Positions 16,295-25,741 of a stretch of 29,114 nucleotides of DNA are shown here, one piece after another. Location of the stretch: the NCBI GenBank assembly GCA_038527215.1, contig JBCBGC010000110.1:1-29114 (forward strand). Direction: 5' to 3'. The notes beneath the pieces were generated by a model that was given only the letters and a program-made list of their open reading frames with translations, did no database searches and had not been told where the DNA came from. Origin of the DNA: JAWPMV01 sp038527215. Its GTDB lineage: Bacteria > Bacteroidota > Bacteroidia > J057. The stretch's first letter is position 1. Each line of letters starts with the position of its first letter. The translations under genes and the position numbers were made by a program.

Positions 16295-16846
16295 GATGAG
16301 CCAGATTTATGAGAATATAACGGATTGAAGCGTAGTGCCCAAGCGCGCGTACCCGGTATTTATTCCTAAGCCTAGCAGGACGGACTTTAGGCTTGGTTGT
16401 TCAAGGCATGAGGGCCTTTTCAAGGCAGTTCTGATACCTTCGTTTATCTAGGTTGATAAAATGGTTATATAATAAATGGCCATTATTACGCGCACACCTA
16501 ATCAAGCATCAAGTACGCTGGTCAATTAAATTTTCCGAAGGATAAGGCTCATTGCTAGGGAGTTCTGAGGTGGCTCAATCCCGCTTAATCGTGCTACTTT
16601 TTTCCGGAAGGAAGTTCGAAGCGGGTGTTGCAGGAGCAGCATCCCTGCTGATCGGCTACTATTTCTCTTCGGCAAACGACTTTTATTGATGCTAACCCTA
16701 ATGCGATCATTTGTAATGCCTGCATTCATCCCTGGTTACAGGGTATGAGCTAATTAAGAATAATCCAAAAGTTGGGAAAGACCTTGTAATGGTCTGCAAA
16801 CCCTTAGTGTAAATGGAGTCGCCAAAGGCATCATTTAGCTACGAAA
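16295..16846. other. 552-bp divergent intergenic region
   Basis: This region lies between the starts of the LinD-like gene (minus) and the metalloprotease gene (plus), and should hold both promoters. Visible structure: an imperfect hairpin with arms AAGCCTA (16368-16374) and TAGGCTT (16388-16394), and an AT-rich stretch containing the perfect 10-bp palindrome AATGGCCATT (16475-16484), an operator candidate. A 67-codon minus-strand frame at 16526-16729 has no credible features and is not called. Confidence 0.5.
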
Positions 16847-19800
16847 ATGAAATTCATGCGGTTTAAAAAGGGACTTTATCCTTGTTTTATTGCTCTTCTC
16901 ATTCAAGTCAATTATGCGTTCCCTCAACATCAGCCACCCCCTAATCCTTGCGGGCAGGTCCAACAGACCCAAAAATTGATACAGGAATTCCCCCAATTGG
17001 CTCCTGAAATAAATCCCTCGTTCCAATACCTGGAACAGTTCACCAAAGACTACATAAAAGAAGGAAAGAACGGCAAGGGTTCAGGTCCTCTTACGATTCC
17101 GGTAGTGGTTCATGTCGTCCATGATAATGGACCCGAGAACCTTTCGGATGAAGACGTGGCTGAGGGCATCGTGCGACTGAATGAAGATTTTCAGGCCGCG
17201 AATGCCAGTATTCCCCAGGATATCCATCCGAGCTTCTTAGGCCTGGTGGCAGACATAGAGGTGACATTTCAACTGGCTTGCATTGATCCCCATGGGAATC
17301 CGACGAATGGGATTACCCGCCATCGTTCTATGCATACCTATAAAGGGGAAAATATTCAGATGAAGGAGGAGACTCGCTGGCCAAGAGAAAAGTATTTGAA
17401 TATATGGATTGTGCGCTATGCCCGGGAAAATACCAATACCTCGGGCTTTGCCTTTTATCCAAGCTCCGTAGATAGCCCCAATATGGAAGCATATGATGGG
17501 ATCGTCATGTCTTACTGGGCCTATGGGAGGCATGCTAAAACGGCCCCAAATTATGAAGGGGTTCTCACGCATGAGGCAGGCCACTGGGCCAACCTTATTC
17601 ATACCTGGGGACCGGGGGCCTTCGGAGAGTCCAGTAGCTGTAATGACGATGATGGTGTCGGAGATACCCCCAATACGTTTGGGCATTGGTTTCCCCAAGG
17701 CTGCGACCTTAACACTCATTCTTGCGGAAGCCTGGACAATAATAATAACTTTATGGACTATACCGGAGCCTGCCAGAGCATGTTCACCATGGGTCAAAGA
17801 GACCGAATGAGAGCAGCGATTGAATCTCCCGTGGCCGGACGCTCCAATTTATGGTCTGCTACCAACCTTTCGGCCACCGTCTGCCCTGATGGGATGGCCA
17901 GGATGTGGTATACCCCTCCCCGCTTTCAAGAAACCATAGCCAACGACGGCACTATTCAGGATACCGTATGGATCCACACCAAGCATGTGAGCTTTTCCCA
18001 AAGCAGTGGGACTTTCAGCACTGGAGTGCATTACGCTTTGGCAGGATTGCCTGCGGGTCTGACGCCTGTATTAACCGTATTGAATGATTCCACTGCTGCG
18101 TTGAACTTGTCCGGCGTCGCAAATTCGCATGGCAATGTTGAGGATACAGTGTTAGCCATCACTTTTCAAGATGCCGCTTTTAGTGGGCTGACCGCTTCAG
18201 ATGTATTTGGTACGACCCACAACCGAATCGAATGTGGATTTTATGATCCATACCAAATTAAGTGCATAGACCTGCCTAATCCTTCTGTGGAAGTTAACTC
18301 GAATGGTTGGACCCTATTTAGTTTAGACATTGGCAGAGGGGATTATGGTACCTGGATCTATGACAGTATTAACCTGAAGCTCGAAACTTACAGCAAGCAG
18401 GCTATTTGTTTCGAGGGGACCCGGAGTATTTCTCCCCTCCCTGGAGGGCAGGTCATTCGGGATACGACAGCCTTTATTTCCCCCGGCCCTTTTCCTGATC
18501 AGCTAGATGTTGCCAATGATACCTTTATAGATTGGCGAGGGAAAATGGCCTACATCGGAATCAAAATTGAAAATCTGGGCCAGGTACACTATGGATGGTT
18601 ACGGGGCCATGTGAGTCAGGATGGAAATCTATTTGTCGTGCTGGATGGTGCCTATAATGAAGAACCGGATGCGCCTATTGCTGCGGGGGATTGTGGAAAT
18701 GGAGTGAACCCGCAACTTATGTACTACCCTCTGGATGTAGAGGAGTCAGCAAGCAACATTGGCCAAGTGGAGGATACCATATCTATATTCCTGGAGAACA
18801 CGGCCTTAAGTAAGGCCAGCGGTCTGTTTTCAGAGGGGACAGACTATTCGATAACCGGACTACCTGATGGGCTTACCACAGAACTTTTCGCTACCTCTTT
18901 GCATACATTAAGTCTGGTGGTTAAGGGGACAGCCAACCTTCATGCCGAAGTAAATAATACCACCTTTGATTTTTCCCTTTTGGATCCCGCAGTGAATGGC
19001 GGAAATGTTGGACAGGTATTTCATCACACCCAATCGATTTCTCTGATCTTTCGTGATCCTTATGAAATTAGCTGTAAAGACTATAGTGGCCTTGCCATTG
19101 AAGCCGGAGGCGCTACCTGGAAGTTGGCTAGTTTCTCCATAGATCAAGCCCTGACTTATTGGGGCCTATGGTTATTTCAGGATACATTTAAGTTGGAACT
19201 ATACGGAAACCTGGCGGTATGCCACCCCGGAACCCGGGACGTTGTCTTGCTGGGCGACTCTGCATATGTAGGACAAGGGCTTCACTATGGGAGGTCCGGG
19301 GACACTCCGGCCCAGCTCAACTTGATGAGTAATAGTTATACGGATTGGGTTGGGAAAGAAGGCTACATAGGGATCGCTATACAAAAAGGGAATGACATTC
19401 ATTATGGCTGGTTCTATGGGCAGGCAGACAGCGCTGGTGCCCAATTCACCGTCCTGCGTGGAGCTATCTATCTCAAGCCGAATGCGCCTATCCTAACCGG
19501 GGTTTGTAATGCTGAAATCATGGAGATCCAACTAACCTCTACGGTAACAAACTGTCAGGGCTTGCCCACGGGGACGGCATCTATTGAGATTCCGGTTGGA
19601 ATTATACCTCCTTATACCATTTCCTGGAGCAATGGAGCCTCTACCACATCTATTGATAGTTTGTCTGAAGGCAAATATACGGTGACCTTGATAGATGGCT
19701 TCGGCAATGAGTTTCAGGGAACTACAGAAGTAAGCGGCCCATTTCTAGCTTTTTCGGTAACAGATGCCAGTAAGCTCTCTACCCCTGATGGAGCCATAAA

Positions 19801-21628
19801 GGTGGCGATGAACAACGGGGAAATCCCGGCCAGGGTGAACTGGTCAAATGGAGATACTACCCAACAAATATCCTGGCTTTCCCCGGGAAAATATATGGTA
19901 GAGGTCGAAGATAGCACGGGGTGTATATTGATTGATGAAGCGGAGGTAGGATTCCAACCTCCTGTCTACTGCCCAGCCAGCAACGGGCAGGGCAGCAATT
20001 ATATCAATCAAGTCCAGTGCTCAAACCTTCAGCACCTCTCTGTAGGGGATTCCGGCTACTCGGATTTTACCGACCAAATTATCTTCCTTGAAAAGGAAGC
20101 TCAATATAATTTGCAGATAGACCTAAATATTGAATCCTGGACAGCATCAACAGTGGGAGCATGGGTAGATTGGAATCGGGATGGAGATTTTGATGATGTA
20201 GGTGAAGCGGTATACAATGTAAAACAGGCCGGTCCATATAGTGCCCAAATAGAGGTCCCCACTTTTGCAGTTCCTGGCTATAGCCGTATGCGCATCCGTT
20301 TAGGCGTTCATACCCTTACAGAAGCATGTGGAATTAAGGTGGATGCCGGAGAGGTTGAAGATTATACGGTTCAAATCTTCGAAAAGGGGATGGCGCCCTC
20401 CCTGCCTCTGGTCTACTGTGCTGCCACCACTGCTATGAGCGATAATCGGATTGACTCTGTTTCTTTTGCCAATCTTACTCATGTGTCAGGCTGGGAAGGA
20501 TATGGGGACTTTACCACGGAGGTGGCAGATGTGGAACTAGGCGAGTCCTATCCCCTGTTTATCGGTTGCCAAAAAGACTTTTGGGCAAGCAATACCGTCG
20601 CGGCCTGGATCGATTGGAACCAGGATGGGGATTTTAACGACCTTGGGGAAGAAGTATATCAGGTGAAGCAAAAAGGCCCCTATTCGGTGACGGTACAGGT
20701 TCCTGATTCAGCGATGCTCGGACATACCCGGATGCGGTTACGACTGGGTTATAGCAAAACGCTGCCGCCCTGCGGAAATGATAGTTATTTCGGGGAGGTT
20801 GAAGATTATACCATCCATGTGAGAACCTATTGTCCTACCCTTGCAGTCTTTAGTGGCGATCCTTGTGATGATGGAGATGCCTGTACCATAGGGGATGTCT
20901 ATAACGCTCAGTGTGAATGCACGGGAAGCTTTCTGGATACCAACACCAATGGGATATGCGACCTGGACGAAAATAAAACTCTCAGGCTTAAGATGTTATT
21001 AGAAGGGGCTTGGGATAGCACTTTTATGACCTCCTTTATCAGGGATGAAATTCCAGAAGAACAACCCTATAGCGGGTCTCCCTGGAATTACCAGGGAAAT
21101 GAGATGCAAACCGCAGCAAGTTTCATGCTCGTTGATTGGGTATTGATTGAACTCCGGGATAAAACAAATGCATCTCTGGTCTTAGATAGGAAAGCGGCTT
21201 TATTATTTGCTGACGGGAGTGTGCGAAATGCTCAGGGAGCGCATGCCTTGTTATTTGAGAATTATTCAGCTGACTCAGCCTTTGTGGCCATTTTCCACCG
21301 CAATCACCTTGGCATCATGACTGATCAACCCGTTAAGCTGAGTGATTTTAGCACCATCCCTTTGGATTTCTCCTCTCCAGCCTTAGCAGTGAGGGGACAA
21401 GGTGCCAGGAAAATCGAAAATGGCGTAGCCAGTTTATGGGCTGGAGATGCCAACGGAGATGGAGTGGTCAATGCAGTGGACCTGAATTTTCTCTGGCGGG
21501 TTCACAATGGGCAGGGCTATCAATATGGTACCCATCGGGCAGATTTCAATTTGGATGGGGTGATCAACGCCTTGGATAAGAATGCCTTTTGGAGAAAGAA
21601 TAACGCGAAAGCCACTTTCGTCCCATAG
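16847..21628 (+). CDS. Giant secreted M43-like metalloprotease with SprB, GEVED and dockerin-like domains
   Basis: The 1593-aa product has a signal peptide (cut probably near residue 27). A pappalysin-type (M43) zinc protease domain spans about 90-340, with zinc site HEAGHWANLIH at 242-252 and Met-turn region NNFMDYTGAC. The usual Gly of HExxHxxGxxH is Asn here; the three His and the Glu are kept. Two related segments of about 270 residues follow (about 345-615 and 618-885; each has an xxGQVxxTxSI-type strand, a DPY(E/Q)I(S/K)C turn and a final HYGW). Next come two SprB-like repeats (about 890-1030), two GEVED domains (about 1040-1175 and 1188-1325, with WVDWNRDGDFDD / WIDWNQDGDFND and GEVEDYT), a Cys-rich DPCDDGDACTIGD motif, and a conserved beta module. 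A dockerin-like calcium repeat ends it (GDANGDGVVNAVDLN and ADFNLDGVINALDKN, about 1530-1593). No T9SS domain follows. It probably acts extracellularly on proteins. Confidence 0.92.
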   Translation: MKFMRFKKGLYPCFIALLIQVNYAFPQHQPPPNPCGQVQQTQKLIQEFPQLAPEINPSFQYLEQFTKDYIKEGKNGKGSGPLTIPVVVHVVHDNGPENLSDEDVAEGIVRLNEDFQAANASIPQDIHPSFLGLVADIEVTFQLACIDPHGNPTNGITRHRSMHTYKGENIQMKEETRWPREKYLNIWIVRYARENTNTSGFAFYPSSVDSPNMEAYDGIVMSYWAYGRHAKTAPNYEGVLTHEAGHWANLIHTWGPGAFGESSSCNDDDGVGDTPNTFGHWFPQGCDLNTHSCGSLDNNNNFMDYTGACQSMFTMGQRDRMRAAIESPVAGRSNLWSATNLSATVCPDGMARMWYTPPRFQETIANDGTIQDTVWIHTKHVSFSQSSGTFSTGVHYALAGLPAGLTPVLTVLNDSTAALNLSGVANSHGNVEDTVLAITFQDAAFSGLTASDVFGTTHNRIECGFYDPYQIKCIDLPNPSVEVNSNGWTLFSLDIGRGDYGTWIYDSINLKLETYSKQAICFEGTRSISPLPGGQVIRDTTAFISPGPFPDQLDVANDTFIDWRGKMAYIGIKIENLGQVHYGWLRGHVSQDGNLFVVLDGAYNEEPDAPIAAGDCGNGVNPQLMYYPLDVEESASNIGQVEDTISIFLENTALSKASGLFSEGTDYSITGLPDGLTTELFATSLHTLSLVVKGTANLHAEVNNTTFDFSLLDPAVNGGNVGQVFHHTQSISLIFRDPYEISCKDYSGLAIEAGGATWKLASFSIDQALTYWGLWLFQDTFKLELYGNLAVCHPGTRDVVLLGDSAYVGQGLHYGRSGDTPAQLNLMSNSYTDWVGKEGYIGIAIQKGNDIHYGWFYGQADSAGAQFTVLRGAIYLKPNAPILTGVCNAEIMEIQLTSTVTNCQGLPTGTASIEIPVGIIPPYTISWSNGASTTSIDSLSEGKYTVTLIDGFGNEFQGTTEVSGPFLAFSVTDASKLSTPDGAIKVAMNNGEIPARVNWSNGDTTQQISWLSPGKYMVEVEDSTGCILIDEAEVGFQPPVYCPASNGQGSNYINQVQCSNLQHLSVGDSGYSDFTDQIIFLEKEAQYNLQIDLNIESWTASTVGAWVDWNRDGDFDDVGEAVYNVKQAGPYSAQIEVPTFAVPGYSRMRIRLGVHTLTEACGIKVDAGEVEDYTVQIFEKGMAPSLPLVYCAATTAMSDNRIDSVSFANLTHVSGWEGYGDFTTEVADVELGESYPLFIGCQKDFWASNTVAAWIDWNQDGDFNDLGEEVYQVKQKGPYSVTVQVPDSAMLGHTRMRLRLGYSKTLPPCGNDSYFGEVEDYTIHVRTYCPTLAVFSGDPCDDGDACTIGDVYNAQCECTGSFLDTNTNGICDLDENKTLRLKMLLEGAWDSTFMTSFIRDEIPEEQPYSGSPWNYQGNEMQTAASFMLVDWVLIELRDKTNASLVLDRKAALLFADGSVRNAQGAHALLFENYSADSAFVAIFHRNHLGIMTDQPVKLSDFSTIPLDFSSPALAVRGQGARKIENGVASLWAGDANGDGVVNAVDLNFLWRVHNGQGYQYGTHRADFNLDGVINALDKNAFWRKNNAKATFVP

Positions 21629-21651
21629 GATCTGCTCCAGGTTTTTACCGA

Positions 21652-21689
21652 AAAAAGGCAGAAGTTCTCATCCGAACTTCTGCCTTTTT
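21652..21689. terminator. Bidirectional terminator between convergent giant genes
   Basis: AAAAAGGCAGAAGTTC (21652-21667) pairs perfectly with GAACTTCTGCCTTTTT (21674-21689) around TCATCC. A T-run in one arm and an A-run in the other make it usable from both sides; it lies between stops at 21628 and 21711. Confidence 0.93.
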
Positions 21690-21710
21690 GTAAATCTTTC
21701 GGGATAAAAC

Positions 21711-24700
21711 CTAAATCACGGTGATTTTAACGGTTTTTGTCTGTTCTGTACCCTGGATTTTGAGCATGTATAATCCCGGGTCCAGGTGTCTAAGGTCGAA
21801 TAAAAAACGTGGCGTCCCAGGTTCAATCAGCCTCTCTTGTATCAGTTGTCCCCTTACATTCAGGAGACTAAGTTTGGTAGGTAGAAGAGAAGCTTGGTGA
21901 AGCTCAACGGTTAAATAATCCTCCACGGGATTCGGAAATACCTGGTACCCTGCCTGACTTTCTCCCGAAATCTGCACGATCGATGAATAACTGACCTGCC
22001 CATCGAAATCCACCTGTCGCAGCCGGTAATAGGTAAATTCAGTTCCATAAAAGAGGTCTTGATACTGGTACTGCTGTACCACCTGAGAATTTCCTACCCC
22101 TTTCACCTGGCCGATTTCTTCAAAACTGCTGCCATCGAAGGACCGCTCAACCCCAAAGAAGTCATTGTTTTTTTCCTGGGCCGTAAGCCAGTTCAGCAGT
22201 ACGCCTTGTTCATTTCTTTCGGCAGTAAAGCTCAAAAACTCCACTGGGAAGATGGTAGATTGAGTGGTGCCCAGTAAAAAGCCTGCCTCGGCAAAACTGA
22301 CATAAGCAACCTCTTCCTGGAAGTGGTCAATCTCGGCATCCCCACAAGTTTCTTCCTCCAGAAAGACTTCGACTTTACCCCCGTGTAGGCTGCGTTGGCG
22401 CATAGCGGCAACGTCTGAACCGTAATAGCTGGCCAGTTGGCCCATGAATAAGGCTTGCTCGCCATAGTGCTGGCTAAAGCTCAAGGTATCCCACACCTCT
22501 TCCACTAACTGCCCGGTTTGCTGCATTTCAAAAGGCAGCAAACCGTCATGCTGACCGGGTTCCATGGCGATATAGCCCACGCGCTCCGCCGCATGAATGC
22601 CATCACTACCCTGGACTTCCTGAAGGCGCATACGGAAAGCCGTGGCTGTGCGGAAACTATGATGCTGGCGAATGGTGACCGGAGCCGCTTCGTTGGTGGT
22701 GCTGGTTTGCGCCAGGACTACCGGCGTACTGCCAAAAGTTTGCGGGAAGGTGATATCAGCGAAGCTATGGGTCAAAGATACCGTATCCGCCAGCAATTGC
22801 TGCCCGTTGGGCAGCGTATGCAGCCCCTTCTCCACGACAAAATAGGAGATCGTTTCCGTGGCGTGGGTTTGATCCAGACAATCCCACTCCTCTACCCGCA
22901 CCTCAAAACTGGTCTGGGTGATATTGCGGACCCTGACGGTAATGGGGTCGGCCCCTGCATAACTGGGTGCTCCTGCCACCACGATGGGATACTGATAGGT
23001 TCTTTCCAGGGGCACGGTGGTCCAGGTATGGTCTACGCTGGCTTGCCCTACTTCTCCCAGGGTATCGGTCTCGGTGGGATTGAGTCCTTTAATCCACTGA
23101 GCCAGCACCTCCAGGTAATCATCATCTTTGAGGCTTTTGGCCAGCGGCGGCATGGCATTATTGCCGACGCTATGGTCGCGGATCCAGAGCTCCGATTGCA
23201 GGGAATCACCCGGGAGTATGATAGCCGGAGCATAAGAGGCCGGACTGACCGGAGCAGTCCCTATGAGTCCCTGACTGGTCAGGGGCGTTTCCAGACGTGC
23301 ATCGAAGGCCCCATTCACGCCGCCGGGCTGGTGGCAGTAGGAACAGTTCGCATCCAGATAGGAACGCACCTTATAGGCACGAATGGCCTGGGGATCGTCC
23401 AGGGCCGCATTTTGAGAATAGGCTTCCGGAGCAGAGATATTGCTGGTAAAAATATCCAGGTGATTCCAGGTATTAAGCTGGTTGTCGGTATTGCCAGACT
23501 GCGGGTAGAGGAAGGCTCCATTGAGCTGTTGAGTATTGATGCCCAGAATTTGGCCGCCGTTTTCATTGTGGCAGGTCAGGCACTCACCACGGCTGGGAAA
23601 GGTCCAGGTTTGGGTCCAACTACTGCCTCCTGGGTCCAGTACGCTGAAGGCTTTGGTTGCCCCACTGCTGAGCAGGTCTGCATCGGTTTGGTCGTCCCGC
23701 CATTGATAAGTAATGCCATAGGCCCTACCGCCGGTACCAATGATGATGAAACGGGTTTCGACTTTGGTGGTGGTATTGGGCGCACTTTCATCCAGGGCCA
23801 GCTCAAAATGCTTGATGATCACCGTGCCTTCCGGAAAGGTCCAGGGATTGTCCTCGTTGAAGACCACTTGCTCGGAGGGGCTGTCAAAGACCCCATCATT
23901 GGGCAGGGCGATCCAGCGGCTTTTGACCGCTCGATCAGACCAGAGCGGCGTATTGACGGTATAGGGAATAAAGCCTGCGGCAGCCGTCATGGTATTCAGG
24001 CTGCTGAAAGCGCCCGTGGCGGAAAGCGTAGCTGGGATGCTGGCATTCTGGTTGGGATTCTTGATCAGCCTCATGATGGTCCCGTTGGTGCGGACCAGCA
24101 TCAGATCGCCTGCAGGCGATTCAAACATCGTATAAGCAGCGCTGGGAATATTAGGCAACTGCTCGGTAGTCGTGATCTGGGTAACTGGATCATAGTCGAT
24201 GGCCCAGGCGTTTTTCTTGCTGATATCTGCGGTGATGACGTTGCCTTCCAGTTCTGGATGGACGCTGCCCCTATACACACAGCCCAGCATGATGTTGCTG
24301 GCCAGGGAGCGAGCTGGAGAAAAAACAGGCTCTGTCAAAGTTCCCCGCCAGGGATTAGGCTGAGGTGCCGTGGGAGGGGTGCGGTCCCAGGTGATAGCAC
24401 CAGTGGGGCCTACTCGGTAAGGCCAGCCATAGTTATGGCCTTTTTCTATGCGGTTTATTTCTTCCCCATTGTGCGGGCCTACCTCACAGACCCAGGGATA
24501 GCCCGTTACCGCATCGAAAGCCAGCTTCCAGGGATTGCGGTGGCCAAGGCTGTAGTATTCCTCCATGAGGCTGCTATCAGCTGCCAGCCAGGGATTATCA
24601 TTAGGAATGCCATAGCCTACACCGGAGAATTCTCCCGGATAGGCCTGGGGCAATTTTTTGCGGGGATTGTGGCTCTTGGAAGGATCCTGATCTACATCGA

Positions 24701-25442
24701 TGCGCATGATGCCGCCCACCAGATTGTGATGGATACGCTGTACATCATTCATGATGCTGTCGGCAATGGGGGTGCCAGCATAAGGGCCAAAACCACCACC
24801 GTGCGCATCTCCAAAAGGAATATACAGAAAGCCGTCTGGCCCAAAGTCGATTTCGCCTACGTTGTGGTAGGAGCCACCGGGCACGATTTGCTGAATCATG
24901 ATCAGCTCACTGCTCATGTCCAACTGGCCGGTACTGGCCAGAAGCTTGAAGCGACTCAGCCGTCTCCGGGTATCATTGCTCATGTAGGTGATGTACACAT
25001 ACTCCCGATTAGGAGAGCCTAGCTGCCCAAATTCCGGATGGAAGGCGATGCCCTTTAATCCAAAGCGGTTGTTGGTAAATGGGGTTCCATTGGCGATGTC
25101 GCCGATTTGCACGGCAGAAGGACTGGCTGCCGCAAAGTCGAATTGATAAATCCTGCCTGCCGTGGTCCCAAAAACTATGATATCCGTGCCCGGCATGCGT
25201 CGGGCGGTGATGACATTACTCATACCCGTGCCGGTATAGGCATTGGTCCACTGCCAGGTGCTGGGCAGCTGGTTGGGGAAAGCGGCATTCAGGTAGCCGG
25301 TGAAGGGATCCGCAGAACTGATGCCCGGGCCGGAAGCCATGGGAGCGGCAGCAATGCCAAGGAGTATCAGCAATGTGGCTCCCCATAGCAGGGATTTAGT
25401 AGGAGTAAGCGAGCGGAGGAAAATGGGGGTACGCGCAGACAT
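21711..25442 (-). CDS. PQQ sugar dehydrogenase / diheme cytochrome c fusion with T9SS tail
   Basis: This 1243-aa exported fusion has a signal segment at about 17-36. Residues about 65-465 are a glucose/sorbosone dehydrogenase-type beta-propeller: GGSYHNVGEIDFGPDGFLYI with the probable catalytic His, YSLGHRNPWKLAFD, and EEINRIEKGHNYGWPYR, features of PQQ binding. About 470-790 is the module found in SO2930-type diheme proteins (FIPYTVNTPLWSDRAVKSRW), with heme sites CLTCH (about 620) and CSYCH (about 700) and an AMPPLAKSL loop with a possible Met ligand. About 800-1090 contains two or three beta-sandwich units resembling H-type lectin domains (VRVRNITQTSFEVRVEEW). A T9SS sorting domain closes the protein (VFPNPVEDYLTVEL, ending MLKIQG). 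It should oxidise a sugar or similar alcohol at the cell surface and pass electrons from PQQ to its own hemes. Propeller, heme and T9SS calls are firm; the lectin call is tentative. Confidence 0.92.
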   Translation of the reverse strand: MSARTPIFLRSLTPTKSLLWGATLLILLGIAAAPMASGPGISSADPFTGYLNAAFPNQLPSTWQWTNAYTGTGMSNVITARRMPGTDIIVFGTTAGRIYQFDFAAASPSAVQIGDIANGTPFTNNRFGLKGIAFHPEFGQLGSPNREYVYITYMSNDTRRRLSRFKLLASTGQLDMSSELIMIQQIVPGGSYHNVGEIDFGPDGFLYIPFGDAHGGGFGPYAGTPIADSIMNDVQRIHHNLVGGIMRIDVDQDPSKSHNPRKKLPQAYPGEFSGVGYGIPNDNPWLAADSSLMEEYYSLGHRNPWKLAFDAVTGYPWVCEVGPHNGEEINRIEKGHNYGWPYRVGPTGAITWDRTPPTAPQPNPWRGTLTEPVFSPARSLASNIMLGCVYRGSVHPELEGNVITADISKKNAWAIDYDPVTQITTTEQLPNIPSAAYTMFESPAGDLMLVRTNGTIMRLIKNPNQNASIPATLSATGAFSSLNTMTAAAGFIPYTVNTPLWSDRAVKSRWIALPNDGVFDSPSEQVVFNEDNPWTFPEGTVIIKHFELALDESAPNTTTKVETRFIIIGTGGRAYGITYQWRDDQTDADLLSSGATKAFSVLDPGGSSWTQTWTFPSRGECLTCHNENGGQILGINTQQLNGAFLYPQSGNTDNQLNTWNHLDIFTSNISAPEAYSQNAALDDPQAIRAYKVRSYLDANCSYCHQPGGVNGAFDARLETPLTSQGLIGTAPVSPASYAPAIILPGDSLQSELWIRDHSVGNNAMPPLAKSLKDDDYLEVLAQWIKGLNPTETDTLGEVGQASVDHTWTTVPLERTYQYPIVVAGAPSYAGADPITVRVRNITQTSFEVRVEEWDCLDQTHATETISYFVVEKGLHTLPNGQQLLADTVSLTHSFADITFPQTFGSTPVVLAQTSTTNEAAPVTIRQHHSFRTATAFRMRLQEVQGSDGIHAAERVGYIAMEPGQHDGLLPFEMQQTGQLVEEVWDTLSFSQHYGEQALFMGQLASYYGSDVAAMRQRSLHGGKVEVFLEEETCGDAEIDHFQEEVAYVSFAEAGFLLGTTQSTIFPVEFLSFTAERNEQGVLLNWLTAQEKNNDFFGVERSFDGSSFEEIGQVKGVGNSQVVQQYQYQDLFYGTEFTYYRLRQVDFDGQVSYSSIVQISGESQAGYQVFPNPVEDYLTVELHQASLLPTKLSLLNVRGQLIQERLIEPGTPRFLFDLRHLDPGLYMLKIQGTEQTKTVKITVI

Positions 25443-25741
25443 CTTTCGGAGGTTGAAAATGAAGTCAGGGAGCTTTCAGCATATAAGGCAGGGCATGGCA
25501 AGCTCAACCTCATCACTGGAGAAAAAATGCGTACAGGAAAAGAAAGGAATGAATAAAGTATTTCTTACTGAAAATTACGGTTTTTGCGACTGCTTTCCAA
25601 GTGCCCGATATGGGAGTGCAGGACACAACCAAAGATTTATTTCCAGGAAAATCCTCCATTTTCTCAAGCAGATCTTTTGCAGTTTTTTTCAGATTCAGGA
25701 TATTGAAGGCAACCCCTCCTCTGCCCAAGTTTTGTCTCTCT
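25443..25741. other. 299-bp divergent intergenic region
   Basis: This lies between the starts of the PQQ dehydrogenase fusion (minus) and the methyltransferase (plus) and is expected to hold both promoters. I see no exact TAnnTTTG box and no strong hairpin; an AAGTTTTG (25727-25734) just ahead of the methyltransferase ATG is a weak match. The plus frame is open upstream of the ATG at 25742, but the extra 47 residues look non-coding. Confidence 0.5.

Noticed and set aside
16526..16729. 67-codon minus-strand frame in the intergenic region
   Set aside because: Composition is not protein-like and there is no ribosome-binding site or conserved feature.
22518..25022. 834-codon open frame on the plus strand
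   Set aside because: It is antisense to the PQQ dehydrogenase fusion, whose minus-strand product has clear catalytic, heme and sorting motifs; the plus product has none.
25601..25741. N-terminal extension of the methyltransferase from the ATG at 25601
   Set aside because: The added 47 residues precede the family core and look non-coding; the ATG at 25742 fits the usual start.
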